Source: Stenocarpella maydis (lineage: Eukaryota > Ascomycota > Sordariomycetes > Diaporthales > Diaporthaceae). Taken from it: 64,000 bases of DNA. The notes beneath the pieces are model-generated. The model searched no databases and was not told the DNA's origin. It worked only from the letters and a program-made list of their open reading frames with translations. The translations under genes were made by a program, and so were the position numbers. Shown here one piece after another: positions 54,501-64,000 of this stretch (position 1 is its first letter; each line of letters opens with the position of its first letter). The stretch covers positions 71,326 to 135,325 of the forward strand of contig NQMI01000086.1 in NCBI GenBank assembly GCA_002270565.1, given 5' to 3'.

Positions 54501-56068
54501 ATTCATGGACACAGACAGGGGCGGGGGCGCAGTGTCAAGGGGCGGGAGAGGCTCGGTAGGCTGAGGAGGTGCAGCGGGCTCGGCGGGTTCAGTGGCAATC
54601 TTGTCTATAGCTGAAGTGGGCTCTGGACGTTGTGACCGGCCTGACGGTCTCCGGGGAGACATACGCTCAATGCTCCTGGGCGGCGGCGCGACTGGCGAGC
54701 TGGGCTCCATGGCATCCCGAGATGGCATGCGGCGCAGATTAGTGTTGCTCAAAGGCGCCGGCACCAAAGCATCATCTGGTGGTAGACCGGTCGGTCTCAG
54801 GGGGTCCATAGGCGGCCGTTTTCTCTCGGGAGGTCTATCTCCCGCGGGCCTGTCTCCCGCGGGCCTGTCCAAGGATGGCCGTTCTCTTATAGGCATGTCT
54901 CCCGCGGGCCTGTCCAAGGATGGCCGTTCTCTCATAGGCATGTCTCCAGTAGGCCTCGAGCTGGGATTTGGGGAGAAGGCAGGAGCCAGGCCAGGCGGTG
55001 GAAGATCTGGTGTTTTGTTCACTGGTGGAGCCCCATTGGGCCTCCCTCGAGACCTTGGCCGTAGGCTTTCATCGCCGCTTCTATAGGAATTGGCAACAGA
55101 GTCTTGGCTCTTGTTGCCTGCGGCCAGCCTCTGCCTCATAGGGGCCTCAGGGCCCCGGAGGTTTCTGTTCGAATCGATACTAGGAGCGAGACTCGAGGCT
55201 GGCGACGAGTTGCCATTAGGCGGCATAGGGCTCCGTGAGGGTGTTCGCGCGTAGTCTGAGCCGGCGGGGCCATCGAGGCCACTGGCCTGTGAGCTGAGAG
55301 CCTGATTGGAGCTGGACGGGAGCAGTGGGCGAGCGGGCGAGGGCGGTGGCGGTGGTCTGCCCGGAGATGCAGAGGGCCGGCCAGGAGACGGACTGGGTTG
55401 GTTCGGGGTCTGCTGGCTCGCAGCGCCCCGTCTGGATGCACTTCCGAGAACTTGATCGAGCTCTCGCTGGTCGAAGTTAGACAGGGAGGGGACGCGCCCG
55501 CCAGTGTATTTCCCGTATATCTTGATCAGACTGGCAATAAAGAACTTCTTCTCCTTGTCAGTCTGAGCCTCCCAGTAGTACGGCTTTCCCAGTGTAACGA
55601 GAAAACCAATGTCGCCAGCCCATTGCCGGAAGTCGGGAGGGGTATTAGGGCCGGTATATGACTCTATGGCGGCCAGATCATCAAGATTCCAGGTCTTGCC
55701 GATTGAAAAGGTACCATTGACATTCTCTTTCGTCTTGTGTACTCGAACACGGCCAGATTTTCGGACAGCGACAATGATGACACGGGGCTTCTCTGACTGG
55801 GGCGTTCTCGCCTGCGGGGGCGGAGGACTGGTTGGGTATTGCGAGAATTCCAGTATCCGCAGATGTGTTATGTAGGTCTCGAGAACTGGCGAGGGAGGTG
55901 AGAGTCAGTAAGGAAGGCAACGGGCGTTGGTCAGATTGGGTGGAGGGCCCCTGTCTCGGACGCACCTGAGCCGTCGTCGTCCCTCTTGTTGAAGCAGCTT
56001 TCGATGATGCGTCGCTTCTCGTCCTCGAAACGCTCGGCGCGGCTCATGCCTTGGGCTGTGGCCGACAT
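51595..56068 (-). CDS. SEC3: Exocyst subunit Sec3
   Basis: Exons 56068-55966, 55885-53736, 53679-52559 and 52498-51595, giving 1425 residues. Sec3 marks exocytosis sites and tethers the exocyst to the plasma membrane. The N-terminus (MSATAQGMSRAERFEDEKRR, residues 1-20) leads into the PIP2- and Rho-binding PH-like domain at about 35-145 (VLETYITHLRILEFSQY, then RVIIVAVRKSGRVRVHKTKE, then WNLDDLAAIESY). Residues of about 165-620 are proline-rich and disordered, with an internal 14-residue tandem repeat. From about 680 (YLTTLGVDPSILDNKTTQF, then TEWLDFFSWVPGEKMRTL) the C-terminal exocyst rod follows, with coiled-coil TLQDDIAYIEAQGQGLQVQA. Introns are 80, 56 and 60 bp, and all junctions keep frame. 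Length suits filamentous-fungal Sec3. Confidence 0.92.
54831..54953 (-). repeat. In-frame tandem repeat in the SEC3 linker
   Basis: Encodes near residues 346-386 a repeated block: GDM-P-(M/I)-RERPSLDRPA occurs twice, followed by shortened GDRPA units. Position is within the disordered proline-rich linker, so copy number can probably vary freely. Confidence 0.85.
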
Positions 56069-57914
56069 GGTTGCGAGCCCATCAGTTCGGGATCGCCGTC
56101 GAGCTCCTGAGCCGGTGAGAGGGGGTGCTGGGTGCTTCGGCGGGGGGGGAAGAACTGTATAGAGCTGGCTGGCTGATGAGGAATGTTCGAAGGGGGGGGG
56201 CAGGGCAGAGAGAAGTACTGGATGATGTCGCAGGTCCAGGGTTGGGTTGAGGCTCTGCTCTCTTACGGAATGCATTGATGCTGGCCAAGTTAGCTGGGGG
56301 GGGGTTGCCTTTGGGCACCCGGCGGCCTAGCAGCCTAGCACCCTCCCTAGCATCGCAACAGTGGCAGCAGTACGTACCTTGGTAGGGCAGTAGCTGCTGC
56401 TGCTGCTGCGCTATGCCTTTTTTGGGGTGCCAGGAGCCCAAAAGGGGACAGCAAGGCGGAAACAAAGTCCAGACATGGCATTCCCATCATTTCTTGCCCT
56501 AGATAAATGAACAACCTCGTCTAGCTCGCTATAATCGTCCATCCCGGCTGATAGATAGATAGGAAGTTCATATCGAAGAAATAAAACAAAAGCAAAAGCA
56601 ACAAAGACAACTTCAGCTGCCCATGAACAGGGTCCCGGTCCCCTGTCTGGGCTGACTCGGCCGAGTCCCGACGAACCCTGGCTTGTGTGCGTCTGTGACT
56701 CTGGACGACGCCTCTGTCCGGAGTAGATACATGGCGGCAGCTCAGCAAGTACGGAGTACAGCAGACAGAGTCACTCGCTCTCCCCTGGTCGAGGCAGATT
56801 AGTAGCATGCACAACACCTCGCATCTCAGCCTTAGCTGCTGTCACCCGGCATGATAGCAGTTCCAGCTGTCACACAAGGCCCTGTTCAATGCAAAAAAAC
56901 CGCACGCCATGCCGGATTGTAATTCTGCATGTATGCAGTGGCTGGTTTCTACCATGGGCTACACCAGTGACGCTTATTTCCCATATTTCCCAGTGCCCCC
57001 CTTTTTTCTTCCTCGGCTGAATCCCACTCTGCTGACAAGTCTGTGGTGCCAAGGTGCAAAGGTCTGAAGTGCACGACGCCTGAGGGTTTAAACCACAGAC
57101 CGTTAACCTACTTGTACATACCCGGGTATGGGTCTATAGTGTACATCCACGTATGGTCAATCCATGACCTCACTCAAACCAACTCCACAGTCTTCCGGTT
57201 TGCCTATTCCTCTCCGACTTTTGCAAACCTCTTTACCATCAAAATATATCAGTCCAATCCCTCTACATTTCCCCTGCTGGCTCTTCATTGCCCGCACTTT
57301 TAACAGCTGCACACCAGGCACCAGGACAAGACGCTTGGTTGCCTTCCAGTGCCATCCTCGGCTGAATAACCGCCGAGGACATAAACAGCAATGATTACAA
57401 ACTCGATTTGCTAGTTCTTTCACTCACTGATGGTAGTCATATCGGTAATCTGTCACTGCCATCATCCCATATTCAGTCTCCCCAGCCATTCGTAGTGTCG
57501 TCAAAGATAGCCTCAACGACCATCAAGCATAGGCCGGTAGCGTGGTGCTCGCTGAGGGGAAACCTTAAGGGTCGAGATAGGTGGTTGTCTTTTGGTCGTA
57601 TGCAAATGGCATGACTATTGAGGGGCTGCTTGCAATGTTGCATAACCGAAATATGCGGTATGCTTTACGTGTGCTGAGAATGAGACCTGTCTCGTGATTC
57701 CCTAATTACTTGTGCAACAAATACTTTCGTCGGTGTACCCCTCCCTGCGCCCGGAGCGTCGTTCTTATGAATGCACGTTCTCTCAGCCCTAAATCGCAAA
57801 GTCCTACTCGCCCACTGCCTTCACAACATAAAGTCAAATCAATATCTGAAAATCTGACGTAGTCTTCTCTACTATCATCACCGCAAGATCCACTTGCCCC
57901 CGCTCATAGCAGAA
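56069..57914. other. Intergenic region upstream of SEC3
   Basis: 1.8 kb, non-coding, with G-rich tracts near 56140-56300 and a (CTG)n run at 56393-56409. Short frames lack motifs. It separates core gene SEC3 from the HET pseudogene. Confidence 0.55.
56393..56409. repeat. (CTG)n microsatellite
   Basis: About five and a half CTG/TGC units, likely in the 5' flank of SEC3. Confidence 0.85.
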
Positions 57915-58302
57915 ATGAAGCCCCACGAATACTTGACAATATGGTTGAATGCCTGTTGTAGGCTTCACCATGAGATCTGCACACCCACGCCAATAGCCGA
58001 CCGACAACCACACCAAATCCCGAGATGGGTAATCGATACCCATAACGGTTGCATCGTTCCCAGTGCCAGCGTCCCTCGTTATACTTGTCTCAGCTACACC
58101 TGGTCGCAGCCTTCTTTGACATCAGTCGCTGGAGAGCGATCTGCCTCGGGGAAGTTAACGCTCAACAGTGGAAATCTGTTCGACTTTCAGCAGCCCGGCT
58201 TTCTCAATCCAACGCCGTTAGGTCATGTAGCCGTCTCAAGGGGCCCCATGGATCTCGTGCGGGATATTGAGGCGCGTTACCTCTGGATCGACTGCCTTTG
58301 TT

Positions 58303-58884
58303 CAGCGGAGCGGGACGTGTATCGAGCATGCGAAGCGTGCGAGATATGCGGCCCGCGTAGCGTTCTTACCCAGCGTAATCACCCGAAAGTTATCTGAGTC
58401 TGGATTGGTCTGTTCAGAATCCTCGAGTCTGGATTGGTCAATGACGATGTACCTCTGAAAGTATTTAGCCGAGAGGAAATTGTTAAGAAGACATGTCGTT
58501 GAAAATCGTGGTCCGTTGTTGAAGAGGAAGGCGCGGGCCGGAAGGGGGCGTGGGCCGGAAGGGGGCGTGGTGAGGCGCCGCAGGCTCAGCGCCGCAGGCA
58601 GGGGGTCCTAGGGGGTTCCCCCCTAGAAACAACAAGAGGACGCCTTCAGAACAGACTGAATCTATCACCAAGTTGCTTTAAAACAGTCAATTCATATCGT
58701 TTAGCGGTTTCTATGGTGTTGATAATGAAGAAGCGTGGTTGATATTGGGCGTGGAGCGTGCTTGGGTTGCTTAGTCAGCCAGGGGCTGCAGAGGCACGGG
58801 GATAAGCAGAACGCTACGCCGCAAGCGGAGTGGGCCAGCATATCTCGCACGCTTCGCGTGCGAGATACACGTCCCGCTCCGCTG
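58303..58884. mobile_element. MITE-like palindromic element with terminal inverted repeats
   Basis: The left end starts CAGCGGAGCGGGACGTGTAT and the right end is its exact reverse complement over 21 bases. Further inwards the ends stay complementary with mismatches, including a nested palindrome built on CGAAGCGTGCGAGATATGC and a shared GCGTAGCGTTCT. At about 582 bp it encodes no convincing protein. It interrupts the HET gene directly after the WIDCLC codons. No clear target-site duplication was found, so exact ends or a nested second insertion remain open. The interior holds two copies of GAGTCTGGATTGGTC and two of GGGCCGGAAGGGGGCGTG. Confidence 0.7.
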
Positions 58885-58905
58885 ATCCCTGGGCCGTTGG
58901 GTGTG

Positions 58906-58949
58906 CGAGTTGACGATTGGCGAGTTGACGATTGGCGAGTTGACGATTG
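58906..58949. repeat. Three-copy 15 bp tandem repeat beside the TIR element
   Basis: Unit CGAGTTGACGATTGG, three head-to-tail copies (the last lacks one base). It lies just outside the right TIR and is not expected in a HET coding sequence, so it probably belongs to inserted DNA. Confidence 0.85.
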
Positions 58950-60782
58950 CTTCGGGCTGGCAATAGAATGTAGATACTAGGGCTGACAATTGAGCCAGCG
59001 GCCCCAAGGTCTATTTTATACCATAGAGTACCGATAGTACGAGGACTGAGATTGATAGTACGAATGACATTTACGCCGGTGCTCATTTCACTCCATCGCT
59101 GCTGCTGCTGAAGGACTCAGGGGTGGGACAACATATGGGCCCTTAGAGACAAAGAGTTGTCTGACCGTGACCAGGAACTGCAACACAAGTTGCTCAACAC
59201 AACATGGTACGTAAGAAATGCCTTGTTGGATCCGTATTTACGGCTGGCTATTTCTGAGTGCTAACAGCTGGCTAGGGCGAGTCGCAGGTGGACCTTTCAG
59301 GAGCATCTTCTCTCTAAACGCACCATCGTGTTTCTCGGCGACGGTCAAATATTCTGGGACTGCAACACGAGCACTTGGTACCCGGACACCACTCGACAAC
59401 AACTCAATACTGACCGAAGCTACGACTTCGGGCATGCATATCTCAAATACCCCACCCAGGGTCCACGTATTTCGAGGTTGAACTGGCCAGACGTGGAGCT
59501 TTACACAAAGAGCATATGTATGTTCAACACGCGCGAGCTCTCATTTCCCTAGGATTCTCAGGCAGCTTTCTCAGGTGTCTTGCACTCCTTCAACCGAGCA
59601 TTTCTTTCGGAGGCTTTGTAAACGCGCTACCACGCCTGTTTCTGGATGCCTTCTTGTTATGGCAGTCATGCAAGGGCTACATGTTTCGAAGGATTCCTCG
59701 AGCGGGCAGTGGAATGGAACCGAATTATCCCCAGGATCTGCCTACGTGTTCATGGTGTGGCTGGAAATGCGCCATAGACCCTCGAAGCTTGGTTTTCGCG
59801 AGTGAGATGAGTCTCGAGTACCTTCAGTGTCAGCGGCAGTGTCCTTGGACGCTCACTCATTTGGTCCAGTGGTCCGTAATACGCAACCACGGGGACCAAG
59901 GAAATCAATCAGGGAGCCATCCATGTTGCAGAGATATAGGAGCTATGTGACCGATACGGCTGATGCTCTTCCCAGGGGGTGGGGAATACATATTTTCAAT
60001 GTTCGGAGTGGCTCTGTTTTACAGGAGGTGGTTCTCCCACAACGCGCTGCAGCCTGAGGACCATAAGTTCGCTTGGCAGTTCAATCTGTTCGACTACCCA
60101 TTTCCTATTCCGGATAGCGAAGGTGACAAGGCTCAGTCTTTCAATACAAGCTGGCCATTCCTGAGGGGCAGCACCACGAGCGCAAACCTACTCGTGCGCT
60201 GCATCCTGACGCCGGACAGAATGACCAAGGTTAAAAAGTCCTGTATCGAACTCCATACAATGGTACGCCTTTCTGTGAATGAAATTCCTGAGTTCGCAGC
60301 GTCCCCAGATGACTGCTTTTCTGTCGCGGTTCTTGAAGATGGGCACGGTACATGGGCTGGTGTGCTACGGCTTGTGGAGACTTTATGAGGGGGGACTGAA
60401 GAAAGGAAGCCTACGACTAGTCGAAGAGGTTTACCACATCGCATTATCGAGGGGGCAAGTCCCATGCCACAGACTCCTTGATGAGAACTAGACCGACGAT
60501 TTGAGTGAAGAGCAGATCGACAACCGCGGCTGGGCTGAGTTCAACAACTTCGGGGAAATGAACGATATGTCATACATTCAGTCACGCATCCGCTTCAGCC
60601 GAGATGGAGGTCTTGATAAGGGTGACCAGGACTGCAAACGTGGCAAATCGGTCTACGACTTTTATAATGTTATGTGGGTTGTGCCGGAACAGGGTGTGTT
60701 GCCCCGCCGGGGCGTAGGCCGCGTGTGCCGGTCGATTTGGGGGGAAAGCTGCTCTGATGCCGAAACGGTAGTTCTAGGATGA

Positions 60783-61466
60783 TCGTAGGGTGTGACAGTA
60801 TTTTTATTTTAGTGTCCCTGAACTGTGGATAAAGATCCTCCCAGGCTCCCGATTTGAATTAGGTTGCTAATGTCCGATAATGTGGTCCTGAACGCGAAGC
60901 AAACCCACTGCTCCCGCACTGCCAGGTGGTTATTCTATCGCAGATGTGGTATCCCTCGCCGCGGACTAGCTTCCACGTCAAGAAAGTGGTGACGAGCCAG
61001 ACCAATCATTTTCATTTACCCCATTGCGTAAGCGCTAGGAATAAAGGCTGCCTGATCCAGGATCCACATCCTTTGCATAGAGCTCTCTGATTTGGATCGA
61101 GGAAGCTCGAGTCCTGGAGGGAAGCAAGCTCCCAGGCCTTGCACTAACGCCCGCTAGCAGTTCCAACATCAGACGATGGGTCAACTCAGCCTCAACAGGA
61201 GCGCCGTTCAATTTTATTTCACGGCGGCTTTATGTGACGATCCTTGTCCTCCGACCTATATTAGTCCGTGCGGACTGGACTTATAAAGTGTATCCCCCCA
61301 GTTGGTCATGTTTTAGCTCCTTTTCTTCTGGCGGAACACATTTCTTTTTTTTTTTTGCAAGGAGCGTATTTGGCTTAATAGTTCTTCTGATGACCCGGAC
61401 ATTGCAGTCTGCAGAATCTATTCTCTCCATATTTAGCGTCGTCTTGATGGTGATTTGCGCTACGAT
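60783..61466. other. Intergenic region upstream of the FMO gene
   Basis: Non-coding. A T-run at about 61342-61354 lies in the proximal part. No gene seen. Confidence 0.5.
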
Positions 61467-63240
61467 ATGGCTTCCCGTGTCGCTGTGATTGGGGCGGGGC
61501 CGCTCGGATTGATGGCTGTGAAAACTATGAAGGAAGATGGACTGGATGTGACCTGTTTTGAGGCAAGATCATGGGTTGGGGGGTAAGTATATTTCAGCAT
61601 CCCTTATTTCAATTTATCCATTTGTTTGGATTTGAACGAATTCTCATCGGTTCACGCAGCTTGTGGAAATATTCCGACGATGAATCCCTCTCTGTGGCTG
61701 CAAACACAATATTCAACAGCAGCAAGTATCGGAGCGCCATATCCGACTATCCTTTTCCCGAAGACATGGACGATTACCCCACATGGCGTCAGATGTTTGA
61801 TTATTTGCAGGGCTACGCGGACAAGTTCCAGCTGAGGCCGCACATCCAACTCAACACTCGCGTGACCGCAGTTAGACGCGAGGGAGACACCTGGGCAGTC
61901 GATCTTCTGACCAAGGAGGGTTCCACTCGCCGCGAGCATTTCGATAAGGTTGCCATCGCAAATGGATCTTTCACGGCGCCGAAATGGCCCAAGATCCCGG
62001 GGATCGACCAGTTCAAGGGACGGGCATTGCACGCGATCAACTTCCACCGTCCCGAGACTTTCAATGGACAGCGAGTCTTACTTATTGGTCTCCACGCCTC
62101 CACCCAAGACGTCGCTTCGGGCCTTTCGGGGCATGCGGCGCAGCTATATGCCAGCCACAGAAACGGTGTCATGTTGGTATGTCTCACACAGCTTCTTGAC
62201 CCCCCCTCCTTTTCCATTAGGCGGTGTTCTCTAGATGAGGCTGATTTGCTGATGAAACGCAGATCCCGCGGTATGATGCCAAAGGTGCCGTGCTCGATAT
62301 AACTTTGAGTGTCAATCTTACCAAATTCATTTTGTTTGCGTCGACGTGGTTTCCGAAAGTCATGAATTGGCTAATGGACAAAGCCATGGTTGCCACTTCC
62401 AAAGCAGCCTTCCCAAAGGCCTCCAAGTCGTGGAACTTCTTCCCAGCTCCATCCATCGCCACCACACCGCCTCTGATCGCGGACGAGATCTATCCTCTCC
62501 TAGAGTCAGGGTTTTGCGAGCCTGTGGCCACCGTGACCAGGATTACGGGCCCCAAGACGGTCGAGCTGAAAGACGGCCGCGTCCTGGAAGACATCGATGC
62601 CATTATCTATACCACCGGCTACGATCTCTCAACGCCTTTTGTTGAAAAGGAACACAATCCCAACCTCACACCTGGCAGCCCGCCTCACTTGTACCGCGGC
62701 GTATTTCCGCTCCACGAAGATCCCAAGGTCCGCAACTCCCTTGCCTTCCTCGGTCACTCCGCCGTCTTTTTACCGGGTTTGGCGCAACATGAGCTCGTCA
62801 TTATGGCAACCTCGCAGATTTGGTGCGGCAAGTCCAGTCTTCCACCACTAAGCGATATGAAAGCATGGCACCGTGGCTTTACGGAGTGGCGCCAAAAGCT
62901 TCTTCACGAGCAGAAAAGTGAAGCCACATTTTACTCGATTACCCAGCCCCTTGAAGACCACCTGCGGTGGATGGAGAACGCAGCCGGGACGGACGTCTTC
63001 AACCATTTCGGTTGGTTCAGCCGCAAAGCCTGGTCGTTCTGGTGGAACGACCGGAAGCTGTATAACCTATGTGCACGTGGACTGTTTACTCCCACGATCT
63101 GGCGGCTCTTTGAAACCGGTAAAAGGAGAGCTTGGCCCCAGGCTAGAGAGCAAATCTTCCGTGATAACGAATTATCTCATGCACAGGTTCGAGCTAGGTC
63201 TGAGAAGCTGAAGCTTGCAGCAAACAAAAAGACCTTGTGA
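61467..63240 (+). CDS. Flavin-containing monooxygenase
   Basis: Exons 61467-61582, 61660-62176 and 62263-63240, giving 536 residues. The FAD motif is G9-A-G-P-L-G14 in ASRVAVIGAGPLGLMAVKTM. The FMO signature FxGxxxH(x3)H is FKGRALHAINFHRP at about 157-170. The NADP motif region reads VLLIGLHASTQDVA at about 178-191. A later TGYD-like element is ITYTTGYDLSTPF-like, at about 320-330. Intron 1 (GTAAGT...ACGCAG, phase 2) joins WVGG to LWKYSDDESL. Intron 2 (GTATGT...ACGCAG, phase 0) joins NGVML to IPRYDAKGAVLD. These enzymes oxygenate N, S or carbonyl carbon of small molecules. No signal peptide; probably cytosolic or ER-associated. It is the only intact gene right of the HET relic. Confidence 0.9.
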
Positions 63241-64000
63241 GCGTATTTGACTTTTCTGTTCTGGGTATGATTGGTCACATCAGAGGGGCCACATAATCTT
63301 GGAGTTGATATGAAACCTTTGACTGTTTTCGTTTTAGAGGTGCTTCACTATATTCAAGAACTCTTCTCTCCCCATCCTGGATATTACGGGTGATGTGTTC
63401 GATATCCTTTACTGGTGATGATCGCTCTATTTAGTGCTTAGATCGTCTTCTATCTCATTTCGCCAAACCTCCGATTTCCGGAATCGCGTCACACTCGGCC
63501 AGTTTTGACCCCTCGGCCTTTCTCTTGCTCATCCAAGAGTTGACCCAGAAAACGACCTCCTTGGCCCAGGGTTCGTCCCTCGTAGACGACCACAATTCCA
63601 TTTCCCAGCTCCTTGCCATCACGAACTGGAACCTCTGTAGGACAGGCTCTCAGCTTAGGATCCTGGTTGCGGTGACATAATCAGAATATTGCTCCCAGAT
63701 ATTGCCAGCGTCGAGTCCAAGGCGCTTGGCCTCCGGTTGTCAAGGCTTGTTGCCTTACCAAGCGTTGTGAGTCTCAGGATCCTTGTGATAACACTCGTAA
63801 TGTGCTGTCATTCTCATGTAATTGATCACGATTTCTTTGTCAATGAGTGCTTTTTCTGCATTTGCAACCCTCACCGGTCATATCATCAGGAGACGCATGG
63901 ATGATTTCAGTACAAAGGGGCCAGTAATATTTGCTGTAGTGTCAATTAGGCAACCTATGAAGCTATCTCCAGAATAGAGAATCTCTCAGTTTTATACAAA
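63241..64000. other. 3' flank of the FMO gene to window end
   Basis: Short frames only (for example 63689-63904 plus). Nothing recognised. Confidence 0.5.

Larger units (their letters stand above)
57915..60782 (+). pseudogene. HET-domain (heterokaryon incompatibility) gene, disrupted
   Basis: Reading frames in order match a HET protein. 57915 to about 58300 has RYTCLSYTWSQPSLTS, then ARYLWIDCLC, the two halves of the HET N-motif. From about 59046 the frame continues STNDIYAGAHFT. After an intron-like gap (GTACGT...GGCTAG, 59209-59275) comes RRWTFQEHLLSKRTIVFLGD. Further pieces carry LPRLFLDAFLLWQ, then SWCGWKCAIDP, then SVAVLEDGHGTWAGVLRLVE and YDFYNVMWVV. Breaks: a palindromic element inserted after WIDCLC, an in-frame TAG near 59550 where the reading otherwise continues, a frame change near 59600, and further frame changes near 59950 and 60385-60500. 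HET proteins trigger incompatibility reactions between unlike strains. This copy cannot make an intact protein. Confidence 0.75.

Noticed and set aside
58483..58671. Possible transposase inside the TIR element
   Set aside because: Only a short low-complexity frame; no DDE or other transposase motif.
58771..59086. Minus-strand frames with repeated NRQLA units
   Set aside because: Produced by the 15 bp tandem repeat and the TIR element; not protein-coding evidence.

Overview
This is nuclear DNA of a filamentous ascomycete, most likely a Sordariomycete. The evidence is short (about 55-100 bp) spliceosomal GT-AG introns with CTNAC-type branch sites, GC-rich housekeeping exons with short intergenic gaps, fungal-specific families (HET, 2EXR, LysM effector, cutinase, NACHT-type NLR relic), and a 4 kb block of extreme AT content that looks like repeat-induced point mutation (RIP). 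I do not name a species. All multi-exon models below were assembled by hand from splice signals and reading-frame continuity. CDS coordinates give the outer limits, and exon limits are in the evidence text.

Layout. 1-1.6 kb: decayed NACHT-domain NLR gene. 2.3-9.1 kb: core genes PAM16 (-), Yip1 (+), RCC1 (-) and a 2EXR-domain gene (-). 9.1-14.0 kb: long gene-free stretch with small tandem repeats. 14.0-26.6 kb: core genes again, namely a large conserved protein of unknown function (+), the telomere protein Rap1 (-), the palmitoyltransferase Swf1 (+), a mitochondrial EngB/YihA-type GTPase (-) and the LYR-motif ATP synthase assembly factor Fmc1 (+). 28-37.6 kb: accessory segment with a secreted LysM protein, an AsaB-like oxygenase, a 2-oxoglutarate/Fe(II) oxygenase, an M20 amidohydrolase, an FAD monooxygenase and a small unknown gene. 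37.9-41.9 kb: RIP-degraded AT block holding a Ty3/Gypsy-like Gag relic. 42.5-50.8 kb: Ure2-type glutathione S-transferase, hydroxyacid-oxoacid transhydrogenase, an S58 (DmpA-type) peptidase divergent from it, a secreted SnoaL-like protein and a cutinase. 51.6-56.1 kb: exocyst subunit Sec3. 57.9-60.8 kb: a HET-domain pseudogene broken by a palindromic TIR element, a stop and a frameshift. 61.5-63.2 kb: a flavin-containing monooxygenase.

How it fits together. The left third and the Sec3 locus are ordinary core genome (mitochondrial import and assembly, ER/Golgi traffic, nuclear transport, telomere, exocytosis). The right half is an accessory compartment: host-interaction and detoxification genes, incompatibility-type relics, and RIP- and transposon-scarred DNA. 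The 28-37.6 kb segment resembles a set of tailoring enzymes without any visible backbone synthase in the window.
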